From the NCBI GenBank assembly GCA_021776925.1, contig JAJFFB010000170.1:1-64000 (forward strand): a stretch of DNA of 64,000 nt, read 5' to 3'. Below, one piece after another: positions 18,917 through 29,600 of this stretch; the stretch's first letter is position 1; each line of letters opens with the position of its first letter. Origin of the DNA: Planctomycetota bacterium (GTDB taxonomy: Bacteria; Planctomycetota; UBA1135). The translations under genes were made by a program, and so were the position numbers. The notes under the pieces were generated by a model. The model had not been told where the DNA came from, did no database searches, and saw only the letters and a list, made by a program, of their open reading frames with translations.

Positions 18917-18934
18917 CCCCCCTTCCACGCAGAT

Positions 18935-20887
18935 ATGGGCGACCACACCGTCACCGCCTCGCGCGACGCGGAGCAGATGCGCTTTTTCATGAAGTGCGTG
19001 CTGCGCGACCTCGAGGCCCTCGAACACCTCCTCGAAAACCGCAAGATCGAAGCCGGCTGCTCCCGCATCGGTGCGGAACAGGAATTGTTCCTGGTCGACG
19101 GGACCATGCGACCGGCGATGATCGCCGAAGAACTGCTGCCGGAACTCGACGATCCCCATTTCACCTATGAGTTGGCGCGCTTCAACCTCGAGATCAATCT
19201 AGACCCGCTCGACCTGCGCGGCGACTGCCTGACCCAGCTTCAACGACAGAATCAGCGGCTTGTCGATCACGTCCGCGAGGTGGCAGCCCAACGCGGCATC
19301 CACGTCGTCATGACCGGGATTCTGCCGACCTTGCGCAAAGAAGACCTGGCGATGGAATCGATGACTCCGCTGCCCCGCTATCGCGCCCTCAACGAGGCCA
19401 TGCGCCGCGCCGGCGACGGGATGTTCCGGCTGCGCATCAAGGGCACCGACGAACTGCGGCTGAGCCACGATTCGATGATGCTGGAAGCATGCAACGCCTC
19501 CTTTCAGGTGCATCTACAGGTCGACGCTGCCGATTTCGCGCGCCTCTATAACATTTCGCAGCTGCTCGCTGCCCCAGTCACCGCCGCTGCGGTCAACTCC
19601 CCGCTGCTGTTCGGCAACCGCCTGTGGCGCGAAACCCGGTTGGCCTTGTTCCAGCAGTCGGTCGACACGCGCAGCACCGAAGTTCCCGAGCGCGCCTTGC
19701 CGGCACGGGTCAGCTTTGGCGCCCGCTGGGTCAAGAGCTGCGTGACCGAAATCTTCAAAGAAGACATCGCGCGCTTCCGCGCCCTGATCGGCAACGAAGA
19801 ATACCGTGATCCCTTCGAGGCCATCGAACGCGGCGAGGCTCCCTCACTCGACGCCCTGCGCCTGCACAACGGCACCGTTTACCGTTGGAATCGCGCCTGC
19901 TACGGAGTCGGCAACGGCAACGCCCACCTGCGTATCGAAAACCGCCTGCTGCCCTCTGGTCCGACGATCGCCGATGAAACCGCCAATGCCGCGTTGTGGC
20001 TCGGGCTGGTACACGGCGTCGACGACCAGATTGGCGATCCGCAGAACCTGATGGACTTCGACGAGGCCAAGAGCAATCTGCTCGCTGCGGCACGTCTGGG
20101 TTTGGATGCACAGTTCAACTGGATCGACGGCGCGCGCTACCCGGCGGCCGAGCTGATCCTGGAGCATCTGCTGCCGCTGGCGGAACACGGCCTGAAAAAG
20201 ATGGGCGTCGATGCGCAAGACATCCGCCGCAACCTTGGCATCGTGCGCGACCGTGTCGACACCGGCCAGACCGGCGCGCACTGGATGGTGCGCTCGCTTG
20301 CTGGCATGCGCCAACGCGCCTCCCCGGCCGAACGCATGGCGGCGCTGGTCGAGGCCATGCTGAAGAATCAGGATTCCGGCCAGGCCGTGCACCAGTGGCC
20401 GCTGGCCGAGCTCGCCGGAGCTTCTGCCTGGCGCGATCACTACGTGCGCGTGGACTCCTTCATGGTGTCCGACATCTTCACCGTGCATGAAGACGAGCTG
20501 GTCGACCTGGCGGCCAAGATGATGGACTGGAGCCACATCCGCCACGTACCGGTCGAGGACGACGACCACCGCCTGGTCGGGCTGGTGACTCACCGCAAAC
20601 TGCTGCGCTTCATGCTCGGCGCCGGTTCCAATGGCGATCGTCAGGTGCCGGTCAGCGAGATCATGGAAACCGATCCGGTCACCATCCGGCCGGCGACCAC
20701 CTCGCTCGCCGCGATGGAATTGATGCGCACCCACCGCGTGTCCTGTCTGCCGGTCACCGACGAAGACAATCGGCTGGTGGGCATCGTCACCGACAACGAT
20801 TTCATGGGTGTCGCCGCCGATCTGTTGCGCGAAGCTCTGAGCCACCGCCACCAGGAGAAGGCCTCAGAGACCGAACCCGTGGAGTAA
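18935..20887 (+). CDS. GCS2-type glutamate-cysteine ligase-like enzyme fused to two CBS domains
   Basis: 650 aa. Residues about 40-460 match the carboxylate-amine ligase family GCS2 (RIGAEQELFLVDG for nucleotide/metal binding, ELARFNLEINLDPLDL, NGNAHLRIENRLLPSGPT). Residues about 505-560 and 569-625 are two CBS motifs (VSDIFTVHEDELVDLAAKMM; VSEIMETDPVTIRPATTSLAAMELM). GCS2 proteins ligate glutamate to cysteine or related amines using ATP; paired CBS domains usually bind adenine nucleotides. The fusion therefore suggests energy-state control of a thiol or peptide ligase. The family's usual length is about 370-450 aa, so the CBS tail is the extra part. Confidence 0.82.
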   Translation: MGDHTVTASRDAEQMRFFMKCVLRDLEALEHLLENRKIEAGCSRIGAEQELFLVDGTMRPAMIAEELLPELDDPHFTYELARFNLEINLDPLDLRGDCLTQLQRQNQRLVDHVREVAAQRGIHVVMTGILPTLRKEDLAMESMTPLPRYRALNEAMRRAGDGMFRLRIKGTDELRLSHDSMMLEACNASFQVHLQVDAADFARLYNISQLLAAPVTAAAVNSPLLFGNRLWRETRLALFQQSVDTRSTEVPERALPARVSFGARWVKSCVTEIFKEDIARFRALIGNEEYRDPFEAIERGEAPSLDALRLHNGTVYRWNRACYGVGNGNAHLRIENRLLPSGPTIADETANAALWLGLVHGVDDQIGDPQNLMDFDEAKSNLLAAARLGLDAQFNWIDGARYPAAELILEHLLPLAEHGLKKMGVDAQDIRRNLGIVRDRVDTGQTGAHWMVRSLAGMRQRASPAERMAALVEAMLKNQDSGQAVHQWPLAELAGASAWRDHYVRVDSFMVSDIFTVHEDELVDLAAKMMDWSHIRHVPVEDDDHRLVGLVTHRKLLRFMLGAGSNGDRQVPVSEIMETDPVTIRPATTSLAAMELMRTHRVSCLPVTDEDNRLVGIVTDNDFMGVAADLLREALSHRHQEKASETEPVE

Positions 20888-20915
20888 ACTAGGACTGGGT
20901 AGATCTGCCCGGTCG

Positions 20916-22139
20916 ATGTCTCCTTCTCCTGCCGATTCCGCCGCCCGCGCCGGTGCGCACCCACACCGCGATCATCTGATCGGACGGGCCGGTGATGGCC
21001 AATCGGGGCCGATGCTGCTGTGCCTCGGCGGGATTCACGGCAACGAACCCTCCGGCGTCGCCGCCCTCAAGCGGGTGTTCGCCACGCTGGAAAAAGAGGC
21101 GATACCGGTGCGCGGGCGCTTCCTCGGACTGGCCGGCAACCTGCCGGCGTTGAAGGCCGGGGTGCGCTATCTCGAGCGCGACATGAACCGGATGTGGGCG
21201 CCAGAAACGCTGCGCCGCGCGCTCGATCCGGGGCCCGCCCCAGAGACCGCGGGCCCTGGCTCGGGGCACGGTTCCGAATGGGCGCAGGTGCGCGATCTGC
21301 ATCTGACCATCCGCGGCGAGGTCGAGAACTGGAACGGCGAGGTGCATTTCCTCGACCTGCATACCAGTTCTGCCGACGGGGTTCCTTTTGTCTGCGTCGG
21401 CGACACCTTGCGCAACCGCCGCTTTTCGCGGCCTTTTCCGGTGTCGGTGGTTCTCGGACTCGAAGAACAGTTGGATGGGTCCCTGCTTGAGTATCTCAAC
21501 AACCGCGGCGTGATCACGATGGGCTTCGAAGGCGGCCACCACGATGCTCCGCACTCGATCGACCGCCATGAAGCCGGAATCTGGGTGGCCCTTGCCTCGG
21601 CTGGCTGTATTCCTTTCACTCTGGAGCAAGTCGGCTTTTCGCGCAGTCTGCTGGTGCGGGCGCGCGACCGCCTGCCCATGGTTCTGGAAATCCGCTACCG
21701 TCACCCGCTTCACCCCGGCGATGGCTTCAAGATGATGCCAGGTTATGAAAACTTCTTCCCGGTCAAGGCCGGAGAAGTTCTGGCCAACGATCACAACGGT
21801 CCGATCCGAGCCTATTACCGCTCGCGAATCATGCTGCCCCTGTACCAGGGCAAGGGAGAAGACGGCTTTTTCCTCGCCCGCGAGGTGCGCAGGGTGTGGT
21901 TGAGCCTGTCGTCCCTATTGCGGCGTATGCGCGCCGATCGGCTGGTACCCCTGCTTCCTGGGGTGCGCCGCCACCCACACGAGCGCGGCGCCCTGCTGGT
22001 CGACAAGCGCGTTGCCCGCTGGCTGACCATCCAGGTCTTCCACCTGCTCGGCTTCCGCAAAAGGCGCGAGCACGGAGACCTGCTGGTGGTGAGCCGCCGC
22101 CGTTTTGACCTGAAGCCGCCGTCGCAGGTCAAACTGTAG
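20916..22139 (+). CDS. Succinylglutamate desuccinylase/aspartoacylase-like zinc hydrolase
   Basis: 407-aa M14-like amidohydrolase. The zinc ligands are visible: H41 and E44 in GGIHGNEPSG and H149 in DLHTSSADG. GFEGGHHD probably supplies the catalytic glutamate. Family members (AstE, AspA) remove acyl groups from N-acyl amino acids. The C-terminal 130 residues form the usual beta domain plus a basic tail (VSRRRFDLKPPSQVKL). It starts 29 nt after the GCS2-CBS gene, so the two may act on related gamma-glutamyl or acyl-amino-acid compounds; that link is inference. Confidence 0.8.
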   Translation: MSPSPADSAARAGAHPHRDHLIGRAGDGQSGPMLLCLGGIHGNEPSGVAALKRVFATLEKEAIPVRGRFLGLAGNLPALKAGVRYLERDMNRMWAPETLRRALDPGPAPETAGPGSGHGSEWAQVRDLHLTIRGEVENWNGEVHFLDLHTSSADGVPFVCVGDTLRNRRFSRPFPVSVVLGLEEQLDGSLLEYLNNRGVITMGFEGGHHDAPHSIDRHEAGIWVALASAGCIPFTLEQVGFSRSLLVRARDRLPMVLEIRYRHPLHPGDGFKMMPGYENFFPVKAGEVLANDHNGPIRAYYRSRIMLPLYQGKGEDGFFLAREVRRVWLSLSSLLRRMRADRLVPLLPGVRRHPHERGALLVDKRVARWLTIQVFHLLGFRKRREHGDLLVVSRRRFDLKPPSQVKL

Positions 22140-22161
22140 GTCCGCCCAGCTGTTTTTTAGG

Positions 22162-22188
22162 TAATCTCAAGACACCCGGTCCCCCTGG
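22162..22188 (+). promoter_or_regulatory. TAATCT -10 box and leader hairpin before the propeller gene
   Basis: TAATCT (22162-22167) is followed by ACCCGG-tcccc-CTGGGT, a 6-bp stem with one G-U pair, within a leader of roughly 30 nt ending at ATG 22203. Confidence 0.3.
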
Positions 22189-22202
22189 GTGGCCACCCCC
22201 TC

Positions 22203-23870
22203 ATGGCCGTGAATCTGCTCCTGATGACACTCTTGTCTGCCCTTTCTCCGGGCCAGACAACGGACCGTGTATCCCTGGATGAGAACGGCCAGGAAGCCCA
22301 AGGCTCCAGCGTCAACGCGCAGATCTCCAACGACGGCCGCCACGTTGTGTTCCAGTCCAGCGCCATGCTCACGGTGGGGTCCAGCGTCTTCACCAATGTT
22401 TTTGTCCGCGACCGCAACACCGGTCGCACCGTCATTCTCGACACTGGTCCCGGTGGCGCGCCCAGCAACGCCGCTTCGCTCAATCCGCGGATGAGCAGCG
22501 ACGGCCGCTTTGTAGTGTTCTTCTCTGCGGCCAGCAATCTGGTCGCCGGCGACCTGAACGTTACCGAAGACGTATTTCTGTACGACCGCGACGTCGACGA
22601 CAACGGCGTTTTCGACGAAGGAAACGGCGCGGTTGAATTGATCAGCCTCGCTTATGACGGCTCTCAGTCCGACGCTCCAAGCGACCTGCCAGTTGTTTCC
22701 GACGATGGCCGCTGGGTGGTGTTCTGGAGCGCGGCCACCAATCTGGTCGCCAATGATGTCAACAGCGTGCCCGATCTCTTCGTCCGCGACCGTGTGTTGC
22801 AAATGACCTCGCGCCTGAGCGTGAGTTCGGCCGGGGCCGAAGCCAATGGTTCTTCGACCAAGCCGGCACTTTCCGCCAGTGGGCGTTTCCTCGCCTTTGC
22901 CACCCACGCCGACAACCTCGTCGGCGGCGATACCAACGGCGTCGAAGACGTGGTCCTGCTGGATCGCGACCCTGATATCAACGGGGTCTTCGACGAAGGC
23001 AATTCGGTCTACGTCATGGTCAGCAACGGCGATGGCGGAGTTCCGGCAGACGGTGCCTCCGGCGCCCCCGACGTGTCCGACGACGGCACGCTGGTTGTCT
23101 TTGACAGCGTGGCCACCAATCTGGTCGCGGGCGGAACTTCCGGACGCCAGCAGGTCTACCTGCGTGACCTCAATCTGGGCAGCACCTTCCTGTTGAGCCG
23201 CAACGGCACGACGGAAGGGAACGACCGCAGTGAATTCGCCGCAATCAGCGGCGGCGGAGCCTACGCCGTATTCCAGAGCCGTGCTTCGAACCTGGTCAGC
23301 GGAGACAACAACAACTGGGACGACGTTTTCCTGGTCAATCTGGGCGCCGGCAGCCTGAAGCGCTATTCGGTCAATGGTGCCGGGGGTGAGTCCTCTTCCT
23401 ACAGCCACCGTCCGGCGATCGCTGAGATCGGTCCGCAGGTCGCCTTCAACAGCCCGAGCAGCGACCTGGTCCCGCACGACACCAACAATTCGCTCGACGT
23501 TTTCGTTCACGGCGTGGGCAATTTTGCCCCCCAGCTGGTGGTTGAGGAACTGCACCGCGGCCAGACCTCCGCGGCCTTCGCCTGCAACTGCTGGCCGAAC
23601 GAAACCGTAGTCTTCATGTATTCGTTGAGCGGCCTGGGCAGCGGACCGTGCCCGCCGCATTTCGGCGGTTCCCTGTGTCTGGACCTGCTGGCGCCGGTCA
23701 CGCTGCTCGGAACAGCGACCACCGACGCATTCGGCGCCGCATCGGTCAGCGGTTCGGTGCCGCCGTCGGCGGCCCTGGTCCCGGTGTATTTCCAGATCGC
23801 GATACGCCGCGGCACCGGCGGCGTGGACTCGGTGAAATCCAATACCGTGGTGCAGGTCATCCAGCCCTGA
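22203..23870 (+). CDS. Secreted TolB-like beta-propeller protein
   Basis: 555 aa. An N-terminal signal peptide (MAVNLLLMTLLSALSPGQT) precedes six or more blades of about 55-75 residues. Each blade carries a recurring pair: (S/D)DGRxVVFxS(A)ASNLVAGD and a following D-V-F-x-x-D-R-D strand, the pattern of TolB/PD40 propellers. Asp-rich turns (DRDVDDNGVFDEGNG) recall calcium-binding loops. The last 120 residues form a separate small beta domain with a Cys-x-Cys (FACNCWPNE) and two further Cys, ending GGVDSVKSNTVVQVIQ. No catalytic motif is seen; a binding or surface role is likely. Confidence 0.75.
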   Translation: MAVNLLLMTLLSALSPGQTTDRVSLDENGQEAQGSSVNAQISNDGRHVVFQSSAMLTVGSSVFTNVFVRDRNTGRTVILDTGPGGAPSNAASLNPRMSSDGRFVVFFSAASNLVAGDLNVTEDVFLYDRDVDDNGVFDEGNGAVELISLAYDGSQSDAPSDLPVVSDDGRWVVFWSAATNLVANDVNSVPDLFVRDRVLQMTSRLSVSSAGAEANGSSTKPALSASGRFLAFATHADNLVGGDTNGVEDVVLLDRDPDINGVFDEGNSVYVMVSNGDGGVPADGASGAPDVSDDGTLVVFDSVATNLVAGGTSGRQQVYLRDLNLGSTFLLSRNGTTEGNDRSEFAAISGGGAYAVFQSRASNLVSGDNNNWDDVFLVNLGAGSLKRYSVNGAGGESSSYSHRPAIAEIGPQVAFNSPSSDLVPHDTNNSLDVFVHGVGNFAPQLVVEELHRGQTSAAFACNCWPNETVVFMYSLSGLGSGPCPPHFGGSLCLDLLAPVTLLGTATTDAFGAASVSGSVPPSAALVPVYFQIAIRRGTGGVDSVKSNTVVQVIQP

Positions 23871-23909
23871 GGCGCCGCCTGCGAGGATAGCGCTCCATTC
23901 GCAGACTGT

Positions 23910-23915
23910 TAGATT
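23910..23915 (+). promoter_or_regulatory. TAGATT -10 box for the iorAB-type operon
   Basis: TAGATT lies 6 nt before ATG 23922. The intervening GGGAGG is too close to the ATG to serve as a normal ribosome binding site. Confidence 0.35.
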
Positions 23916-23921
23916 GGGAGG

Positions 23922-24407
23922 ATGGTACGCCTCCGAGTCAATGGAAAACCGGTCGTTGTCGAGGGCCTGGAGCCGGACACGCCACTCTTGTGGGTGCTGC
24001 GCGACCACCTCGGCATGACCGGTACGCGTTACGGCTGTGGCATCGGCCAGTGCGGTTCGTGCAGCGTGCACGTCGACGGTGTTGCGGCGCGCGCCTGCCT
24101 GACACCGATCTCTGCGCTCGCCGACCGCGAAGTGACCACCATCGAGGGCCTGCAGGGAGCGGGTGCCGACGCCTTGCGCGAGGCCTGGCGCCGTAACGCG
24201 GTTCCGCAGTGCGGCTTCTGCCAGGCGGGCCAGCTGATGAACGCCGCCGACCTGCTGGCGCGCAAGCCGCAGCCGGACGCGGCCGAGGTCGACGCGGCTC
24301 TTGAGCAGAACATCTGCCGCTGCGGGACCTACACGCGCATCCGCGCGGCGGTGCTTGAAGCGGCCAAGGAAATGGTCGCGGCGGTCAAGGAGGGTGCGGG
24401 CCGATGA
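23922..24407 (+). CDS. (2Fe-2S)-binding small subunit of a molybdenum hydroxylase (IorA type)
   Basis: 161 aa with both Fe-S clusters of the xanthine oxidase family: plant-type ferredoxin cluster C39, C44, C47, C59 and the second cluster C97, C100, C132, C134 (CGFCQAG and CRCGTY). It passes electrons from the molybdopterin subunit encoded immediately downstream (4-nt overlap). No FAD subunit is present, as in isoquinoline 1-oxidoreductase and related two-subunit aldehyde dehydrogenases that deliver electrons to cytochrome or membrane acceptors. Confidence 0.92.
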   Translation: MVRLRVNGKPVVVEGLEPDTPLLWVLRDHLGMTGTRYGCGIGQCGSCSVHVDGVAARACLTPISALADREVTTIEGLQGAGADALREAWRRNAVPQCGFCQAGQLMNAADLLARKPQPDAAEVDAALEQNICRCGTYTRIRAAVLEAAKEMVAAVKEGAGR

Positions 24408-26662
24408 GCGAAACACGCACGATCGACCGGCGCTCCTTCTTGCGCAGCGTCGCCGCCGGCGGCGGCTGGGTCCTGGGGATTACTCTCACCGGCACCGGCC
24501 CGGTTCTGAGCCGCATGCAAGACGGCGGCGAATGGAAGCCCGATTTGTTCCTGGCCCTGGCCAGCGACGGCAGCCTGACCCTGATCGCCCACCGCTCGGA
24601 AATGGGCACCGGCATCCGCACCTCACTGCCGATGGTGCTGGCCGATGAAATGGACGCCGACTGGGAGCGCGTCACCGTGCGCCAGGCCACCGCCGATCGG
24701 CGCCTGGGTTCGCAGAACACAGACGGTTCGCGCAGCCAGCGCAACTTCTTTGAGCGCATGCGCAGCGCGGGTGCCGAGGCGCGTTACGCGTTGATCGAGG
24801 CTGCCGCCGTGCGCTGGGACGTTCCCTTGGCCGAATGCAGCACCGAGCCTCACCAGGTTGTGCACCTCGCCAGTGGGCGTCGCCTGGGTTATGGAGCCTT
24901 GGCTGCCACTGCGTCCGATTCCATCGAGGTACCGCTTCCGCAGGACCCACCGCTACGTTTCAAAGCGCCGCATGAACGCCGCTACGTCGGCAAGGGCGTC
25001 CCGATCACCGACATGGAAGCGATCCTCGACGGCAGCGCGCAGTTCGGGCTCGACGTCAAGCTGCCCGACATGCTGGTCGCCACCATCGCGCGCTCCCCGG
25101 TGCTCGGCGGCCATGCAACCCGCGTTGACTCCAGTGCTGCAGAGGCCTTGGCGGGAGTTGTGCGGGTGGTGGAAATGCCGGCGGCAAGCGCACCCTATGC
25201 CTTCAAGGCACTGGGCGGGGTGGCGGTGCTGGCCAAGAACACCTGGAGCGCGATCAAGGGACGTAGCCTGCTTGAAATCGAATGGGAGAATGGTGCGCAC
25301 GCGAACGCCTCGACCGAGGCCCAGGACCGCGCCATGGCCGCGGCAGCGGCCGCACCTGGTCGCGTGGTGCGCGAGCACGGCGAGGTCGACGCGGCGCTGG
25401 CCGCCGCCGAGCAGGTGATCGAAGCCGAGTACCAGGTGCCGCATCTGGCCCACGCGCCGATGGAGCCGCCGGCGGCGATCGCGCGCGTCAGCGCCGACGC
25501 ATGCGAGGTCTGGGCCTGCACCCAGACGCCGCAATCGGCGCAACGCTCGGTGGCGCAGGCCTTGGGCATGACGCCTTCCCAGGTGACGATCCACGTGACC
25601 TTGCTCGGCGGAGGCTTCGGGCGTAAATCCAAACCGGACTACATCGTCGAGGCGGCCTTGCTGGCGCGTACCGCCGGGGTTCCGGTGCAGGTGTTCTGGT
25701 CGCGCGAAGACGACATCCGCCACGACTACATGCACGGCGCTTCGTCGATGTTGTTGAAGGCTGGTCTCGACGGTGACGGGCGCAGCAGCGCGTGGCTGGC
25801 GCGCTCTTCCTTCACTCCGATCGGGTCAACCTTCTCAGGCACCAGCAGCGGCAGTGACGGCGAAATGGGGCAGGGTTTCCTCGACCTGCTGTTCGACCTG
25901 CCGCATCTGCGAGTGGAGAACTGCGACGCCGCGCCGCACCTGCGCATCGGCTGGCTGCGTTCGGTGTGCAACATCTTCCATGCCTTTGCGGTCGGTTCCT
26001 TCGCCGACGAATTGGCCCACGCCACCGGGCGTGATCCAGTCGAGCACCTGCTTGAACTGATCGGCCCGGATCGGGTCATCGACTTCCAGGCGATGAAGGT
26101 GAACTTCTCCAATTACGGCAGCCCCTTCGACCGCTACCCGGTCGATACCGGTCGTCTGACCGCGGTATTGAAACGCGCCGCGGAAATGGCCGAGTGGGGG
26201 CGCAAGATGCCCCCGGGAAGCGGTCTCGGCATCGCCGTACACCGCAGTTTCTGCACCTACGTCGCCACCGTGGTCGAGGTCGAGATCGGCAAGGACGGAA
26301 GCCTGCGCATTCCCAAGGTCGACGTCGCCGTCGACTGCGGCCTGGCGGTGCATCCAGACCGGGTGCGCGCGCAGATGGAAGGCGCGGCGGTCTTCGGCAC
26401 CAGTCTGGCTCGCTACGGCAAAATCACCACGCGCAACGGCGCGGTGGAGCAAGGCAACTTTCACGACTACCGTATGGCGCGCATGGCCGACGCGCCGCAG
26501 CGCATCGCCGTCGACATCATGCCCAGCGAAGAGGCCCCGGCCGGGGTCGGCGAACCAGGAGTGCCGCCCTTCGCGCCGGCCCTGTGCAACGCGGTCTTCG
26601 CCGCCTGCGCCAAACGGGTGCGACGCCTGCCACTGGCAGATCACGATCTGTCCTGGTCCTGA
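24404..26662 (+). CDS. Molybdopterin-binding large subunit, IorB-type, Tat-exported
   Basis: 752 aa. A twin-arginine signal (DRRSFLRSVAAGGG) predicts folded export with the small subunit. Residues about 45-750 show the Mo hydroxylase fold typical of IorB-like proteins: GTGIRTSLPMVLADEMD, the molybdopterin loop GGGFGRKSKPDYIVEA and the C-terminal GVGEPGVPPFAPA with the active-site Glu. Substrate could be an N-heterocycle or aldehyde. A typical operon partner for Moco insertion (XdhC) is not in the window. Confidence 0.88.
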   Translation: MSETRTIDRRSFLRSVAAGGGWVLGITLTGTGPVLSRMQDGGEWKPDLFLALASDGSLTLIAHRSEMGTGIRTSLPMVLADEMDADWERVTVRQATADRRLGSQNTDGSRSQRNFFERMRSAGAEARYALIEAAAVRWDVPLAECSTEPHQVVHLASGRRLGYGALAATASDSIEVPLPQDPPLRFKAPHERRYVGKGVPITDMEAILDGSAQFGLDVKLPDMLVATIARSPVLGGHATRVDSSAAEALAGVVRVVEMPAASAPYAFKALGGVAVLAKNTWSAIKGRSLLEIEWENGAHANASTEAQDRAMAAAAAAPGRVVREHGEVDAALAAAEQVIEAEYQVPHLAHAPMEPPAAIARVSADACEVWACTQTPQSAQRSVAQALGMTPSQVTIHVTLLGGGFGRKSKPDYIVEAALLARTAGVPVQVFWSREDDIRHDYMHGASSMLLKAGLDGDGRSSAWLARSSFTPIGSTFSGTSSGSDGEMGQGFLDLLFDLPHLRVENCDAAPHLRIGWLRSVCNIFHAFAVGSFADELAHATGRDPVEHLLELIGPDRVIDFQAMKVNFSNYGSPFDRYPVDTGRLTAVLKRAAEMAEWGRKMPPGSGLGIAVHRSFCTYVATVVEVEIGKDGSLRIPKVDVAVDCGLAVHPDRVRAQMEGAAVFGTSLARYGKITTRNGAVEQGNFHDYRMARMADAPQRIAVDIMPSEEAPAGVGEPGVPPFAPALCNAVFAACAKRVRRLPLADHDLSWS

Positions 26663-26689
26663 CCGACCGAGGCCCACCCATCCAGGCAT

Positions 26690-29600
26690 CTACTTGTCTT
26701 CCTCGGTCACACCGATGCCACTGCGGTCCGGGTAGGCCGGACGGCCGGGCTGCTGGTAACCATTGGCTTGGATCTCGCCGAGGATGTGGCTGATCGCCGC
26801 ATCCAGTTGCGGATCGCCACCGTCGACCATCTTCGACGGATCGTCCATCACCTCGATGTCGGGATCGACGCCGTGGCCTTCGACCGCCCAGGTGCCTTCC
26901 CTGTCGTAGAAGGCGAAGGTCGGCACCGTGGTGCTGCCGCCGTCGATCAACTGCGGGTTGCCGGAGATTCCGACCAGCCCGCCCCAGGTGCGGCGCCCGA
27001 TCAGCTTGCCGATGCCCGCCTGACGGAAGTAGTAAGGGAAGGCATCGCCGCCCGAGCCCGCGTCTTCGTTGATCAGCATCGCCTTGGCGCCCTGGTGCGA
27101 ATCAGGAGGCCAGTGGAAGTCCTTGCCACCGCGCGTCGCCCAGTAGTTGGTCGCCGGACGGTTGAGCAGTTCGATGAAACGCGTCGGGATCTGTCCGCCG
27201 CCGTTCCAGCGTTCGTCGATGATCAGGCCCTTCTTGCCGATCTGGCCGTAGAACTGGCGGAACAGATCGTTCTGCCCGGGAATGCCGGTGTTGACCACGT
27301 AGATGTAGCCGACCTGGCCATCGCTCTGCTCCTCGACGTACTTGCGGTTGCGCTCGATCCACGAACGGAACCGCAGGTTGGTCTCGTTGGACAGGGTGCG
27401 CACCACCACGTCGCGGGATTCCTCGTCCATCACCGGCTTGGCGCTGACGGTGAGTTGCACGTCTTTGTTGGCGAGGCCGACGAATGGCGCCCACGGATCC
27501 TGCGCCACATCGACCGGAACGCCGTTGACGGCGAGCAGGTAATCACCTTCGTGAACATCGACACCTGGTGTCGACAACGGCCCGACCGCGTCGCTGTCCC
27601 AATCGGCGCCACGATGGATCTTGCCGATCCGGTAGGCGCCCTGGTCAAGCTCCCAGTCGACGCCGAGCATGCCCACGGCAACCATGGGAGCCGAGGATGC
27701 ACCGTCGCCGTTGGCGCCCAGATAGGCGTGGCCGACGTTGACCTCGCCGATCATTTCGCCGATCAGGTAGGTGATGTCTTCACGCGAACCGGCGTGGGCG
27801 ATCATCGCCTTGTAGTGATCGTGCACCGCCTTCCAGTCGACGCCGTGCATGTTCGGGTCGTAGAAGTAGTCGCGGAAGATGCGCCATGCGTCGGTGAACA
27901 GCATTTCCCATTCCTCGCGCGGCTGCACGCGCATCGACATGCCAGAAGTTTTGACGTTCTTGGCCGAGGCGCCGGCAGAGGCCTTCATGATCGCGGCACC
28001 GGAGCCGCGCGAAGTCAGCAAGTTCTTGCCATCGGCGCTGAGGACGAAACCGCCGCCAGGGCCAACCGTCTTCTCGGACTTGCCGTCGTCCTTGACGTCG
28101 AACAACTTGATGCCGCCGTTGGTTCCCTGACGCGTGTAGAGCAACTGGTTCTTGTGGTTGACGGCGAGGTTGCCGAAGTTGCCCGCGGAAACCGGAAGCT
28201 GGATCGCGCGTGCTTCGAATCCTGCGAAGTCGATCTCGACCTTTTCCTTGGCTTCATCCTTGTCGGAGCCGTCTTCGCCTTCCTGATCTCCACCACCGCC
28301 GCCGGTGCGTTCGACGTCGAAAGTGAACTCAACTCCTTGAGCGGGCATGATGCCGGTGCCGGTAATGCGGTTGCCGTCGACCTTGCCCTTCATCGACAGG
28401 CTGGAGCCGTCGTCAGCGACCAGCTCCACGGCGATGTCGCCGCTGGCCTTGTTGTAGGTGCCGCTGGTGATGGTCGCGGTTCCCATCGGCGTGACCACCG
28501 AACCGGACACACTGCCCTCGGCGGTTACGGCAAGCGAAATGGTCATATCGACGCCTTCTGGCGGCAGGATGTCGCCCTTGAGCAGACCTTCCCAGGTGCC
28601 ACTGATGCCGTCATCGACGGCCTCGGGTTCCTGTTCTCCGTCGCCTTCCTCGTCGCCTTCTTCCTCGTCGCCTTCTTCACCCTCTTCGTCGGCATCTTCC
28701 TCCGAATCCTCGTCCTTCTCCTCGTCCCATAATTCCTCGTCAGACTCCGGTTCCCACAGGCGCTCGACTTCATCGGTCAGCGGCACGGCGAGCAGTACAC
28801 CGTTGTCGCGATAGACGAAGGTCGAATCGACCTGCGAGTAGGTCGGGCTGAAGACCCGGCCGCTGGTGAAGTAGAGGTAATCACCCTTACGGTCGAAGGT
28901 CGGGCTGCCGTCACCGAAGAAACCACTGGTGACCTGGCGCCGGGTGCCGGTCTCGATCTCGTAAATGTAGATCGCCGTGGTCGGCGCGTCATCGAGCGCG
29001 CGCGCGTAGGTCAGGAAACGGCTGTCGTGCGACCACTTCGGCGCCTGGATCGCACCGATCCAGAAACCGAAGGGGCTCTCGTCGAGCTGCTGGGTGTCGC
29101 CGCTCTCAATGTCGGTCAGCCACAGGCTGCCGCCGCAGTCGAGATAGACGATCATCTTCGAATCAGGCGACCAGCCCATCCAGTTTTTGAACACGCCCTG
29201 AACGCTGGTGAGCTGGCGTGTCTCGCCCTTGCCGTCGGACTGGGTCAGGTGGATCTCGTACTCACCACTGGCATCGGAGAAGTAGGCGATCCAACGACCG
29301 TCCGGGCTCCACGCCGGGCTGCGCTCGGCAACGCCATTGGTGCGCGTAAGGTTGCGCGCCACGCCGTTCTCGGCGGGCACGGTCCAGATGTCACCGCGCG
29401 CCTGCGCGGTGGCGCGCTTGGCCGAAGGTGAAATGTGCCAGCCTTGGATGTACTTGCTGGCGTCGACGGTGCGCGGACGCAGGTAGTTCTTGTCGCCGGG
29501 GATGCGCACCTCGACCGACTTCAGCTGGCCGGAGCGCAAGTTGTACAACTTCAGCTCACTGCCGTGCTGGAACACGATCTCGCCCTGGTCGTTGAAACCG

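Noticed and set aside
22167..24416. 749-aa minus-strand ORF
   Set aside because: Antisense to the propeller protein and the IorA-type subunit, both of which have clear domain motifs.
26768..28732. 654-aa plus-strand ORF
   Set aside because: Lies antisense to the tricorn protease gene, with His/Asp/Val-rich shadow composition.
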